A stretch of 29,030 nucleotides of DNA from JACXVD01 sp047975785. Lineage in GTDB: Bacteria > Pseudomonadota > Alphaproteobacteria > Sphingomonadales > Sphingomonadaceae. This document shows positions 13,137-21,530 of the stretch, one piece after another (the stretch's first letter is position 1; every line of letters begins with the position of its first letter). The notes under the pieces are model-generated. The model had not been told where the DNA came from, ran no database searches, and saw nothing but the letters and a program-made list of their open reading frames with translations. The stretch is from positions 1-29,030 of the forward strand of contig JBKEEC010000278.1 in assembly GCA_047975785.1 (NCBI GenBank), given 5' to 3'. Position numbers and translations under genes: made by a program.

Positions 13137-14924
13137 ATGGCATCCCGGATTTTTTCTTATGTATGCGGGGTTGAATCCTCGCTCAGTGGTCGCGCCTGGG
13201 TCTGGCGCGGCGGCAATATGGATCTTGCGCAAGGCAGCGCAGGGCTGGATACCGATGTGGTTTCGCAGCTCATCATCTCTCGCGGTGTCCCGCGCGAGGA
13301 AGCCCCCCGTCACCATAATCCGACCCTGAAAGAGTTTTTACCTGACCCTTCACACTTGCAGGATATGGATGTTGCCGCCGAAAGGCTGGCACAGGCCATT
13401 CTCGGTCAGGAGAAAGTCACTATTTACGGTGACTATGATGTAGATGGCGCAACCAGCGCGGCCTTGATGATCTGTCTCTTGCGTGATCTTGGCCATGATG
13501 CCGATTATTATATCCCTGACAGGTTGCTGGAAGGATACGGCCCTGGCGGAGAGGCGCTTGTTCGTCTGGCAGAGCAAGGTTCCACCCTGATTGTCACGGT
13601 AGATTGTGGCGCCATGGCTTTTGATGCCCTGCAGCAAGCGCGTGATGCAGGGGTTGATGTTATCGTCGTCGATCATCACAAATGTTCGGCAGAGCTGCCT
13701 GTTGCCGCAGCTCTGGTCAATCCGAACCGCCTGGATGAGAGCGAAACAGGCGCTGCTCATGGCCATCTCGCAGCGGTGGGCGTTGCTTTTCTGCTGGCCA
13801 TTGCCCTGGTCCGCACCCTGCGCCAGCAAGGCTATTTCGAGCAACGACCGGAGCCGGACCTGTTTGCACTGCTGGACCTTGTTGCTCTGGGCACAGTCGC
13901 AGATGTTGCCCGGCTTTACGGGTTGAACCGGGCCTTTGTCTCGCAGGGGTTGAAAGTGATGGCCCGGCGCGACAATACCGGCATGGCTGCACTGATAGAT
14001 GCCAGCAGGCTGAAACGCGCCCCTATATGCAGCGATCTCGGTTTCGCACTGGGGCCGCGAATCAATGCAGGTGGCCGTGTTGGCGAATCGACTCTCGGAG
14101 TGCGCCTGCTCACCACTACTGACCCGCAGGAAGCTGCCACCATTGCCACCCGGCTATCAGAACTGAATGATGATCGCCGTGCGATTGAAGCAGAAGTTCA
14201 GGAAGCCGCCGAAGCGCAGCTTGCCGCACAATCAGGGCACGCAGTGCATGTGCTTGCCGGTTCCGGATGGCACCCCGGCGTTATCGGCATTGTTGCAGGG
14301 CGGATCAAGGAACGGACCGGCAAACCCGCACTTGTTATCGCACTGGATGAGGCCAGCGGTGAAGGCAAAGGTTCGGGCCGTTCGATTCCCGGCGTAGATC
14401 TGGGTGCCGCCATCATTGCTGCACGGGAGGCCGGCCTGCTGGTTGCAGGGGGTGGACATGCCATGGCAGCGGGCCTGACAGTCAAATCAGATCGCCTTGA
14501 AGAATTTGCCCAATGGCTGAACAGGACACTCGCCAATAATGTGGCTCAGGCCAATGCAGAGAAAATCATGGCGCTGGATATGTCGCTTGCACCGGGAGGA
14601 CTGACACCGGAGCTGATCGAAACACTGGAAGGTGCCGGGCCTTACGGAGTGGGCTGGCCCGGCCCTCGTGTCGTTGTCGGGCCGGTTCGTCTGGTAAAGG
14701 TCGATATTGTCGGGCTGGATCATGTCCGCATCATTGCGCAGGGCGATGATGGATCGCGACTCAAGGCCATTGCCTTTCGTGCAGCGGAAACAGAGCTTGG
14801 CCAGACATTGCTTCATGGATCGCAAGGAAAGAAATTCTGGCTGGCCGGACGCGCAAAAATTGATGACTGGGCCGCACAACCACGTGCAGAACTTCATGTG
14901 GAAGATGCCGCTTTTTCAAGATAG
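13137..14924 (+). CDS. recJ: single-stranded-DNA-specific exonuclease RecJ
   Basis: The 595-residue DHH-family 5'-3' exonuclease acts in RecF-pathway recombination and mismatch and base excision repair. Motif I is YGDYDVDGATSA (Asp99, Asp101, Asp103). VDCGA follows, then the name-giving DHH at 179-181 in VDHHKC, and GTVADV. The DHHA1 part includes INAGGRVGE and HPGVIGIVAGRIKE, and the C-terminal OB-fold region closes the protein. Length is typical. ATG 13137 lacks a Shine-Dalgarno but matches the expected N-terminus (SGRAWVWRGGNMDL). It is divergent from the flavodoxin-like gene and is followed by the tRNA-Glu gene on the same strand. Confidence 0.95.
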   Translation: MASRIFSYVCGVESSLSGRAWVWRGGNMDLAQGSAGLDTDVVSQLIISRGVPREEAPRHHNPTLKEFLPDPSHLQDMDVAAERLAQAILGQEKVTIYGDYDVDGATSAALMICLLRDLGHDADYYIPDRLLEGYGPGGEALVRLAEQGSTLIVTVDCGAMAFDALQQARDAGVDVIVVDHHKCSAELPVAAALVNPNRLDESETGAAHGHLAAVGVAFLLAIALVRTLRQQGYFEQRPEPDLFALLDLVALGTVADVARLYGLNRAFVSQGLKVMARRDNTGMAALIDASRLKRAPICSDLGFALGPRINAGGRVGESTLGVRLLTTTDPQEAATIATRLSELNDDRRAIEAEVQEAAEAQLAAQSGHAVHVLAGSGWHPGVIGIVAGRIKERTGKPALVIALDEASGEGKGSGRSIPGVDLGAAIIAAREAGLLVAGGGHAMAAGLTVKSDRLEEFAQWLNRTLANNVAQANAEKIMALDMSLAPGGLTPELIETLEGAGPYGVGWPGPRVVVGPVRLVKVDIVGLDHVRIIAQGDDGSRLKAIAFRAAETELGQTLLHGSQGKKFWLAGRAKIDDWAAQPRAELHVEDAAFSR

Positions 14925-14938
14925 TTTCGCAAACGGGC

Positions 14939-14967
14939 TTGACCGTTTGTTCTCCCCCCCTTAAAGG
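14939..14967 (+). promoter_or_regulatory. probable promoter of tRNA-Glu
   Basis: TTGACC at 14939-14944 is followed after 17 bases by TAAAGG at 14962-14967, 18 bases before the mature tRNA. The spacing is ideal. The -10 match is modest but a GC-rich discriminator follows, as usual for stable-RNA promoters. Confidence 0.5.
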
Positions 14968-14985
14968 CGCGCTCTCCACCGCGTT

Positions 14986-15061
14986 GGCCCCTTCGTCTAG
15001 CGGTCCAGGACGCCGCCCTTTCACGGCGGAAACACGGGTTCGATTCCCGTAGGGGTCACCA
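14986..15061 (+). tRNA. tRNA-Glu (anticodon UUC)
   Basis: A complete cloverleaf can be folded. The acceptor GGCCCCT (14986-14992) pairs with AGGGGTC (15051-15057). The anticodon stem CCGCC/GGCGG encloses the loop CTTTCAC with anticodon TTC at 15020-15022, and the T arm is CGGG-TTCGATT-CCCG. The discriminator A and the CCA end (15059-15061) are encoded. UUC reads both GAA and GAG. No att-like duplication of its 3' end is seen nearby, so it does not look like an integration site in use. Confidence 0.97.
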
Positions 15062-15069
15062 TTATTGCG

Positions 15070-15210
15070 ATGCAGGCTTTATCGCTTGTAGGGTCGCTTG
15101 CCGGCTTGCTGCGTGGATATCTTGCATGGATGTTTCTGGCATGGTTATCTGGTGTGACCAGCCAGTGGGCCAGAATTCACCACCGGGTATATCCACTTTC
15201 TGATTTGTGA
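15070..15210 (+). CDS. possible 46-residue membrane micro-protein upstream of phoR
   Basis: An ATG 8 bases after the tRNA opens a 46-codon frame ending TGA 15208-15210. It encodes one strong hydrophobic stretch (LVGSLAGLLRG then YLAWMFLAWLSGV) and a basic tail (WARIHHR). Its stop overlaps the GTG start of phoR as GTGA, the same coupling seen at ilvN and pstB. No ribosome site precedes the ATG and no homolog is known to me. The frame could be chance in an otherwise unexplained 145-base gap. If real, a single-pass inner-membrane protein made with the PhoR sensor would be the natural reading. Confidence 0.35.
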   Translation: MQALSLVGSLAGLLRGYLAWMFLAWLSGVTSQWARIHHRVYPLSDL

Positions 15211-16454
15211 CATCTGATTTTCACACTGGCGAAGGTGGGCAGGACTCGATAGAGCCGCCTGCCATGGACAGGCGCCAGAACAATCCCTGGATCGGATATG
15301 CTATTGCGGGTGCCAGTTGTCTTGGCGCCCTGGTGCTGAATATTGACCCATGGCTGGCCCTTGCCATTCTGGTTATATGGTGTGGCACTCTCTGGCTGAT
15401 GTATGCAACGCCACCTGAAACCGGCCACGCAACAGATGACAACCCGTTCAGCCGTGACAGTATGACCCAGCTGATCGAACAATCCGCCACGCCAATACTA
15501 TTTACCGAAAAAAACCGTATTACCATGGCCAGCAAGAGCGCGCGCGATGTGCTGGGAAATCATATTCTGGGTCAGGATGTGCGCGTTGCCCTGCGCCATC
15601 CTGATGCCATTGCCCTGCTGAACAGTGCCGAAAGCAGAAGTGTAACAATTCATGGCATGGTACGAATTCGTGATAGCTGGCGCATCAACCGGCAATTAAT
15701 CAGTCCGGATTTAACCCTGATCGAACTGATCAACCAGACCTCGGAAGCCGATATCAGCCGGGCACATACCGATTTTGTCGCTAATGCCAGCCATGAGCTG
15801 CGCACCCCGCTTGCCTCCATTATCGGTTATGTCGAAACACTGGAGGAAGCGATCGAAGATGACTCGCTTGATCCGGCAACCGGCAAACGGTTTCTGTCTA
15901 CTATTCACCGTGAGGCCCTGCGGCTTCAAAGTCTGGTAAGCGATCTGATGTCGCTATCCCGTATCGAGGCGGAAAGGCATGACCAGCCTGTCGGAATTAT
16001 TCACCTCAAACCTCTGGTTGAACAGGCTGCGCGTGATGCAGCCGGACCAGATCGCAGCCCTCGTCTGAAGCTCGAATTGCAAGGTGGTCTGTCGATTCGC
16101 GGTGACAGTGAACAAATTGAACAACTTATCCGCAACCTGGTGGACAATGCCCTGAAATATGGCGATCAGCAACAGCCGGTCACGATAACGCTGGAGCAGG
16201 GTCTGGCCCATGATGCCAAAATAATTGTCACTGACCGCGGGGAAGGTATAGCGGCTGATCATATTCCACATCTGACGCGCAGATTTTACCGCACAGACCC
16301 AGGCAGAAGCCGCGCATCCGGTGGAACAGGGCTTGGCCTGGCGATTGTCAAACATATTGTGGAACGCCATCGCGGACGACTCGATATTGTCAGCAAACAG
16401 GGTAAAGGGACAAACGTGACCGTAAGAATACCGCTTCAGGCAGATCAGGTTTGA
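15207..16454 (+). CDS. phoR: phosphate regulon sensor histidine kinase PhoR
   Basis: This 415-residue membrane sensor phosphorylates PhoB when phosphate is low. Residues about 28-67 form two close membrane segments with a tiny periplasmic loop. A PAS-like region (about 85-175) follows. The H box FVANASHELRTPLASIIGYVETL has His196, the N box NALKYG has Asn314, and G boxes are DRGEG (343-347) and GTGLGLA (373-379). The short periplasmic part fits PhoR, which senses through PstSCAB-PhoU rather than binding phosphate itself. Start: GTG 15207 overlaps the upstream micro-ORF stop. ATG 15264 would remove 19 residues, and neither has a good ribosome site. The pst genes follow after about 120 bases. 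Confidence 0.9.
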   Translation: MTSDFHTGEGGQDSIEPPAMDRRQNNPWIGYAIAGASCLGALVLNIDPWLALAILVIWCGTLWLMYATPPETGHATDDNPFSRDSMTQLIEQSATPILFTEKNRITMASKSARDVLGNHILGQDVRVALRHPDAIALLNSAESRSVTIHGMVRIRDSWRINRQLISPDLTLIELINQTSEADISRAHTDFVANASHELRTPLASIIGYVETLEEAIEDDSLDPATGKRFLSTIHREALRLQSLVSDLMSLSRIEAERHDQPVGIIHLKPLVEQAARDAAGPDRSPRLKLELQGGLSIRGDSEQIEQLIRNLVDNALKYGDQQQPVTITLEQGLAHDAKIIVTDRGEGIAADHIPHLTRRFYRTDPGRSRASGGTGLGLAIVKHIVERHRGRLDIVSKQGKGTNVTVRIPLQADQV

Positions 16455-16470
16455 ACTACTACACTTGAAT

Positions 16471-16489
16471 CAGTCATAATAGTGTAACA
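16471..16489 (+). promoter_or_regulatory. Pho-box-like site upstream of pstC
   Basis: CAGTCAT, four bases, then GTGTAAC with the half-sites 11 bases apart, compares with the CTGTCAT-N4-CTGTCAT consensus for PhoB (6 of 7 and 3 of 7 matches). It shares TGTAACA with the site before phoB. It lies about 85 bases before pstC and would let PhoB activate the transporter genes under phosphate starvation. Confidence 0.5.
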
Positions 16490-16573
16490 AAAGCTATCCA
16501 CTGAGTCTGTAAAGCCTGATGGCTAGCCACCAGAATTCGGCCCGCACCATCGGGTCGACACGATCGAGAGACC

Positions 16574-17959
16574 ATGTCGCCCGCTTTACTCCTTCTCATT
16601 GCTGCCGGATTGGGCCTGGTCGGGTGGCTTGCGGCGCGCGCACGCGCCTGGAGCTTCCAGCGTCAGGCTGATCATCCCAGACTTGCTGCCCTGCCCAGCT
16701 ATCACGGCTGGTATGTCGCCTTGTGGATTGTCATCCCGTTACTGCTATTCATCAGTATCTGGAGCGTTATTGCCCCGCAGCTCGTCACCCAGTCCGTGCT
16801 GTCCAGCCCTGCGGCGGCAGAATTGCCAGCTTTCGGCTTTCAGCGCCAGAATATGCTCAACGAAGCACGTGCTGTTGCCTCCGGTGCGGCGCCAGCCGTG
16901 TTCACTCCGGCGGCTGAGGGGCTGGTTGAACCTTACAGGGAAGCGTTGAAACACTATAACACGATCGGCATTGTCCTGACCTTGCTGATTGCCTTTATCT
17001 GCGGGGCTTTTGCCTTCCTCCGGCTCAGGCCTGACTTTACAGCACGAACCAGGGTGGAACGTGTGGTCATGGCAACCCTGCTGATCGCCTCTCTGGTAGC
17101 GATTCTGACAACAATGGGCATTGTTGCCAGCCTGATTTTTGAGACTGTCCGCTTTTTTGGCATGGTCAGTCCGGTGGATTTTCTGTTCGGAACCCACTGG
17201 AACCCTGACCCGATGGCCAATCCGGACAATCCTGATCCGGAAACATATGGCGCGATTCCCCTGTTCTGGGGCACGATTTATATCGGCGTGATCATCGCCA
17301 TGATAGTAGCCATTCCGCTAGGGCTGATGAGTGCCATCTATCTGACCCAATACGCCAATCCCAAATGGCGATCCTGGCTCAAACCCGCACTAGAAATTCT
17401 GGCTGGTGTGCCCACCGTGGTTTATGGCTATTTTGCCGCGCTAACTGTGGCCCCCTCTATCCGCGATGCCGCCTACGCGATTGGTATTACCAATGCGTCG
17501 AGCGAAAGCGCCCTTGCTGCTGGTGTGGTGATGGGCATCATGATTATTCCATTCGTTTCTTCCATGGCGGATGATTCGATAGCCGCAGTTCCGCAGGCAA
17601 TGCGCGATGGCAGTCTCGCCATGGGTGCCACCACATCCGAAACTATCCGCCGGGTACTGGTCCCTGCCGCCCTGCCCGGCATTGTGGCAGGCATCATGCT
17701 CGCCATCAGCCGCGCGATAGGCGAAACCATGATTGTGGTGATGGCCGCCGGTGCGGCAGCCAATCTTTCAGACAATCCGCTGGAAGCAATGACAACGGTT
17801 ACCTTCCAGATTGTCGCCATGCTGACAGGCGAAGGCAGTTTTGATCATCCTGCAACACTCAGCGCATTTGCATTGGGTTTTGTGCTGTTTCTGGTGACTC
17901 TGGCGCTGAACTTCATTGCCCTGCGCGTCGTCAAACGGTTCCGTGAAGCTTATGAGTGA
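16574..17959 (+). CDS. pstC: phosphate ABC transporter permease PstC
   Basis: The 461-residue inner-membrane permease forms the phosphate channel with PstA. It is longer than the roughly 320-residue E. coli protein. An N-terminal membrane anchor and extra segments (about 1-150) come first, as in the long alphaproteobacterial form. The binding-protein-dependent permease core follows (about 230-460), with GTIYIGVIIAMIVAIPLGLM, the coupling loop ALEILAGVPTVVYGYFAAL, and the EAA-like MRDGSLAMGATTSETIRRVLVPAALPG. ATG 16574 has a GAGAG 4 bases upstream. Its end overlaps the pstA start by 8 bases. Confidence 0.93.
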   Translation: MSPALLLLIAAGLGLVGWLAARARAWSFQRQADHPRLAALPSYHGWYVALWIVIPLLLFISIWSVIAPQLVTQSVLSSPAAAELPAFGFQRQNMLNEARAVASGAAPAVFTPAAEGLVEPYREALKHYNTIGIVLTLLIAFICGAFAFLRLRPDFTARTRVERVVMATLLIASLVAILTTMGIVASLIFETVRFFGMVSPVDFLFGTHWNPDPMANPDNPDPETYGAIPLFWGTIYIGVIIAMIVAIPLGLMSAIYLTQYANPKWRSWLKPALEILAGVPTVVYGYFAALTVAPSIRDAAYAIGITNASSESALAAGVVMGIMIIPFVSSMADDSIAAVPQAMRDGSLAMGATTSETIRRVLVPAALPGIVAGIMLAISRAIGETMIVVMAAGAAANLSDNPLEAMTTVTFQIVAMLTGEGSFDHPATLSAFALGFVLFLVTLALNFIALRVVKRFREAYE

Positions 17960-19202
17960 TGTTCTCCACACCACGCGCAGCGCAGCCTTCGAGGCAAGGC
18001 TGAAAAAGCGTTATGCTGCCGAACGGCGTTTCAAATTCGCCGGTCTGTTTGCCATATTCTTTTCGGTTGCGGTGCTTGCAGTCCTGCTTGTCACCATGAC
18101 CATGAATGGTCTTGGCGGGTTTCAGCGCGCCGAACTGAAAGTGCCCGTTGATCTGGCCGCTTCCGGGATCTCCCTTGATCCGAACGGTATGGATGAGGCG
18201 ACCGCGATTAACACCTTGAAAATGCAATCCCTGCCTGAAATCGTCTCATTCGGGGCAGAACAGGCCTATGGCCCGGATGTCGCCACAGAACTCGGAAATG
18301 ACGCATGGCGCGATGTCGCACGCAAGATTGTTTCCAACCCTGAAATTTTGCAAGGGACAAGCGAATTCTGGCTGCCTGTAAACCGTAATCTGGCCTCAGG
18401 CCTTGCAGGCGAAGGCTCCCCCGAAATGCAGTCCATTGCCCGCCAGCTCAGTGCAGAAGGCAAGCTGGAAAAACGATTTGACGCCGGTTTTCTGGCTCGA
18501 TCGGATGCGACAGACCCGCAACAGGTTGGTATCTGGGGGGCACTTAAAGGTTCGATCCTGACGATGATCGTCACACTGGCGCTGGCATTCCCGATCGGTG
18601 TGCTGGCTGCCCTGTATCTGGAAGAATACGCACCCAAAAACCGCTGGACAGATCTGATAGAAGTATCAATCAACAATCTTGCGGCTGTCCCTTCGATCAT
18701 TTTCGGCTTGCTGGGACTGGCAGTGTTTCTGGCTATCTTTCCGCATTACCGTTCTGCCCCTCTTATTGGCGGCATGACACTGGCACTGATGACCATGCCT
18801 GTAATTGTGATTTCAGGTCGCAATGCCATCAAGGCAGTACCGCCATCTATCCGCGATGGTGCCCTTGCAATCGGCGCAAGTCCGGTGCAGGTCGTGTTTC
18901 ATCATGTGCTCCCGCTTGCTTTGCCCGGACTCCTGACCGGCACCATAATCGGCATGGCGCGTGCACTGGGAGAAACAGCTCCGCTTCTGATGATCGGGAT
19001 GCGCGCCTTCGTTGCCACCCCTCCAGACGGATTCACCTCGCCAGCAACCGTGCTACCTGTCCAGATTTTCCTGTGGTCCGATGAAATTGATCGCGGCTTT
19101 GTCGAGCGGACATCTGCAGCGATTATCGTGCTTCTGCTGTTCCTCCTTGTGATGAATGGCCTCGCTATCTATCTGCGCAACAAGTTTGAGAAAAAGTGGT
19201 GA
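17952..19202 (+). CDS. pstA: phosphate ABC transporter permease PstA
   Basis: This 416-residue permease pairs with PstC. A single N-terminal membrane segment (FAGLFAIFFSVAVLAVLLVTM) is followed by a long non-membrane stretch of about 170 residues. The transport core then starts at GALKGSILTMIVTLALAFPIG, with the coupling motif IEVSINNLAAVPSIIFGLLG and RDGALAIGASPVQVVFHHVLPLALPG. The DUF3333-like N-terminal extension is common in proteobacterial PstA. ATG 17952 lies inside the pstC end (tATGAGTGA), so translation is coupled; the longer frame from 17916 is only the overlapped pstC. Its TGA overlaps the next GTG start. Confidence 0.93.
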   Translation: MSDVLHTTRSAAFEARLKKRYAAERRFKFAGLFAIFFSVAVLAVLLVTMTMNGLGGFQRAELKVPVDLAASGISLDPNGMDEATAINTLKMQSLPEIVSFGAEQAYGPDVATELGNDAWRDVARKIVSNPEILQGTSEFWLPVNRNLASGLAGEGSPEMQSIARQLSAEGKLEKRFDAGFLARSDATDPQQVGIWGALKGSILTMIVTLALAFPIGVLAALYLEEYAPKNRWTDLIEVSINNLAAVPSIIFGLLGLAVFLAIFPHYRSAPLIGGMTLALMTMPVIVISGRNAIKAVPPSIRDGALAIGASPVQVVFHHVLPLALPGLLTGTIIGMARALGETAPLLMIGMRAFVATPPDGFTSPATVLPVQIFLWSDEIDRGFVERTSAAIIVLLLFLLVMNGLAIYLRNKFEKKW

Positions 19203-19987
19203 CCGTAGTCCATCCCAACCTGCAAACAGCAAACGCCAAGATGACCGCGCAAAATGTGTGCGTTTATTATGGTGAAAAGAAAGCGATTGATGATGTTTCA
19301 ATCGATATTCCAACCGAATATGTCACCGCCTTTATCGGCCCGTCCGGCTGCGGAAAATCCACTTTTCTGCGAACGCTGAACCGTATGAATGACACGATCC
19401 CGTCCGCAAGGGTGGATGGGCAGATTACCCTCGACGGAGATGATATTTACGCCTCCGGTATGGATGTTGTGCAATTGCGTGCGCGGGTGGGAATGGTCTT
19501 CCAGAAGCCCAATCCGTTTCCCAAGACCATCTATGAGAATATCGCCTATGGCCCACGTATTCACGGGCTTGCCGGCAGCAAATCCCAGCTTGATGAAATC
19601 GTTGAACGCTCGCTGGAAAGGGCAGGCCTGTGGAATGAAGTCAAGGATCGCCTGTCAGACAGCGGCACCGCTCTTTCCGGTGGCCAGCAGCAGCGCCTGT
19701 GTATCGCCCGCGCCATCGCGGTAGAACCGGAAGTCATCCTGATGGATGAGCCATGCTCCGCACTTGATCCTATTGCAACTGCCCGCATTGAGGAGCTGAT
19801 CAATGACCTGAGCGGACGTTATGCAATTGTTATTGTTACCCATTCCATGCAGCAGGCAGCACGTGTTTCCCAGCGCACAGCATTTTTCCATCTCGGAAAA
19901 ATAGTGGAATATGGTCGCACATCTGACATATTCACCAATCCCATTGAAGAGCGGACCAAGGACTATATTACGGGCCGCTACGGTTAG
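19199..19987 (+). CDS. pstB: phosphate ABC transporter ATP-binding protein PstB
   Basis: The 262-residue ATPase drives phosphate uptake through PstCA. Walker A is GPSGCGKST (residues 47-55), the Q-loop is in VFQKPNPFP, and the signature is LSGGQQQRLCIARA. Walker B is VILMDEPCSALDP and the switch His is in VTHSMQQAARVS. The sequence MTAQNVCVYYGEKKAIDDV is the usual PstB opening. GTG 19199 overlaps the pstA stop as GTGA, with a GAG 8 bases upstream; GTG 19196 one codon earlier is equally open. phoU begins 11 bases after the stop. Confidence 0.96.
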   Translation: MTVVHPNLQTANAKMTAQNVCVYYGEKKAIDDVSIDIPTEYVTAFIGPSGCGKSTFLRTLNRMNDTIPSARVDGQITLDGDDIYASGMDVVQLRARVGMVFQKPNPFPKTIYENIAYGPRIHGLAGSKSQLDEIVERSLERAGLWNEVKDRLSDSGTALSGGQQQRLCIARAIAVEPEVILMDEPCSALDPIATARIEELINDLSGRYAIVIVTHSMQQAARVSQRTAFFHLGKIVEYGRTSDIFTNPIEERTKDYITGRYG

Positions 19988-19998
19988 GCTGTAGATAA

Positions 19999-20667
19999 AT
20001 GAGCGAACATACTGTCAAGGCATTTGATGAAGACATAACCCGGCTGCGCGGCCTGATTGCCGAAATGGGCGGTCTTGCCGAAGTGGCATTGCAGGAATCG
20101 ATGGATGCACTGATCCGTAATGATACGGATCTCGCCGCTGATGTCGTTGCCCGTGACAAGAAAATTGATGCGCTTGAAAGCGAAGTTGACAAGCTGGCTG
20201 TCAGGATTATCGCCCTGCGTGCCCCCATGGCAGATGATTTGCGCGAGGTTGTCGCCGCCATGAAAATCGCCGGTGTAGTGGAGCGAATTGGTGACTACTC
20301 AAAAAATATCGCCAAGCGCACCAATGTCATAGAACAGAAGAAACTGTTTGAGCCTTTGACACTTGTGCCCGCCATGGCCGAACTTGCCAATGAGATGGTG
20401 CATGATGTGCTGACTGCCTATGCCGCTCGCGATCCGGTTCTGGCCCGTGAAGTCATTGCTACGGACAAGAGGGTTGACGCTTTCTATGACAGCATATTTC
20501 GCAATGTTACCAGCTATATGATGGAAAATCCCTCGACCATATCCAGCGCGGCACAATTGCTGTTCATTGCCCGCAATATTGAACGAATTGGAGACCATGC
20601 GACCAATGTTGCCGAAATGGTGCATTACGCCGCCACGGGAAGCTACCCGCCTGACGATGATCGTTGA
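19999..20667 (+). CDS. phoU: phosphate signalling protein PhoU
   Basis: The 222-residue protein is the negative regulator linking PstSCAB activity to PhoR. It is made of two related three-helix bundles with metal-binding Glu/Asp motifs. DKKIDALESEVDKLAVRII in the first repeat is matched by DKRVDAFYDSIFRNVTSYM in the second. In each, an ER-I-GDY/H sequence follows (ERIGDYSKNIAKR and ERIGDHATNVAEM). Length is close to the E. coli protein. It closes the pst unit. The 107-base gap to phoB contains a second Pho-box-like site. Confidence 0.95.
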   Translation: MSEHTVKAFDEDITRLRGLIAEMGGLAEVALQESMDALIRNDTDLAADVVARDKKIDALESEVDKLAVRIIALRAPMADDLREVVAAMKIAGVVERIGDYSKNIAKRTNVIEQKKLFEPLTLVPAMAELANEMVHDVLTAYAARDPVLAREVIATDKRVDAFYDSIFRNVTSYMMENPSTISSAAQLLFIARNIERIGDHATNVAEMVHYAATGSYPPDDDR

Positions 20668-20711
20668 CAGGAGCTTGTTGCAGCAGACCACTGACAAGCC
20701 CTTGTTGTGAA

Positions 20712-20730
20712 ATGTCGTGAAACTGTAACA
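20712..20730 (+). promoter_or_regulatory. Pho-box-like site upstream of phoB
   Basis: ATGTCGT, four bases and CTGTAAC (20712-20718 and 20723-20729, 11 bases apart) each match 5 of 7 positions of the PhoB half-site. It lies 45 bases before the phoB start, suggesting phoB autoregulation from its own promoter in addition to read-through from pst. Confidence 0.55.
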
Positions 20731-20774
20731 TTTCCCGTGTCTGGTTTTCCCATTCATACTTTGGAAGACCGCCT

Positions 20775-21464
20775 ATGGCTGCAGCAAAACTGCTACTTGT
20801 TGAAGATGACCCTGCATTGCTCGAACTGCTGGAATACCGGTTCCGCAATGAAGGCTATGACGTTCTGGCCACGCCCGATGGCGATGAAGCATTGATTCTT
20901 GCCGTTGAAGAAAGTCCCGATCTGGTAATTCTGGACTGGATGATTGAAGGCACCAGCGGAATTGAAGTGTGCCGCCGTCTGCGGCGTGACAAGAATACCG
21001 CCCATGTTCCTATCATCATGCTGACTGCGCGCGAGGCGGAAGATGACCGTATCCGCGGTCTTGACACCGGCGCAGATGATTATCTGACCAAGCCGTTTTC
21101 TCCGCGCGAATTGCTGGCGCGGGTGGCTGCCGTCATGCGGCGCATCCGCCCTGCCCTGGCCGGAGAAACAGTGGAAGTGGGTGATATCCGGCTTGATCCG
21201 GTCGCACACAAGGTTGAAAGACGCGGTCAGGCATTGCAGCTCGGCCCCACCGAATACCGCCTGCTGAAATTTCTTATGGAAAGTCCTGGCCGTGTTTTCA
21301 GCCGCAATCAGTTGCTGGATGGCGTCTGGGGAACGGACAGTGATATTGAACTGCGCACGGTGGATGTTCATATTCGCCGTTTACGCAAGGCGATAGAAAT
21401 ATCCGGCGCCAGAGACCCTGTGCGCACGGTTCGCTCTGCCGGCTATGCGCTTGAGCGTGTTTGA
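20775..21464 (+). CDS. phoB: phosphate regulon response regulator PhoB
   Basis: This 229-residue OmpR-type regulator is phosphorylated by PhoR and then activates genes with Pho boxes. The receiver domain has the acidic pair at 11-12, phospho-acceptor Asp54 in VILDWM, Thr84 in IMLTAR and Lys106 in TKPFSPREL. The winged-helix DNA-binding domain (about 130-228) contains LGPTEYRLLKFLMESPGRVFSR and TVDVHIRRLRKAI. ATG 20775 has GGAAG 8 bases upstream. A short imperfect hairpin (21476-21499: AAAGT/ACTTT arms around GCCG/CGGC) follows the gene and may end the transcript. Confidence 0.96.
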   Translation: MAAAKLLLVEDDPALLELLEYRFRNEGYDVLATPDGDEALILAVEESPDLVILDWMIEGTSGIEVCRRLRRDKNTAHVPIIMLTAREAEDDRIRGLDTGADDYLTKPFSPRELLARVAAVMRRIRPALAGETVEVGDIRLDPVAHKVERRGQALQLGPTEYRLLKFLMESPGRVFSRNQLLDGVWGTDSDIELRTVDVHIRRLRKAIEISGARDPVRTVRSAGYALERV

Positions 21465-21530
21465 CGGTTTGACATAAAGTGCCGGGCGCGGCAGACTTTC
21501 TGATTACCGCGCAGCTCGGAAAAGGCAAAC

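Noticed and set aside
14986..15061. tRNA-Glu gene as an integration site
   Set aside because: No integrase gene and no repeat of the tRNA 3' end are found within the window; neighbours are ordinary core genes.
15200..15226. CTGATTT direct repeat and TGTGA...TCACA inverted pair upstream of phoR
   Set aside because: The repeat spacing is 14 bases (not the 11 of a Pho box) and the inverted pair has a 10-base centre (CRP sites have 6); neither fits a known operator.
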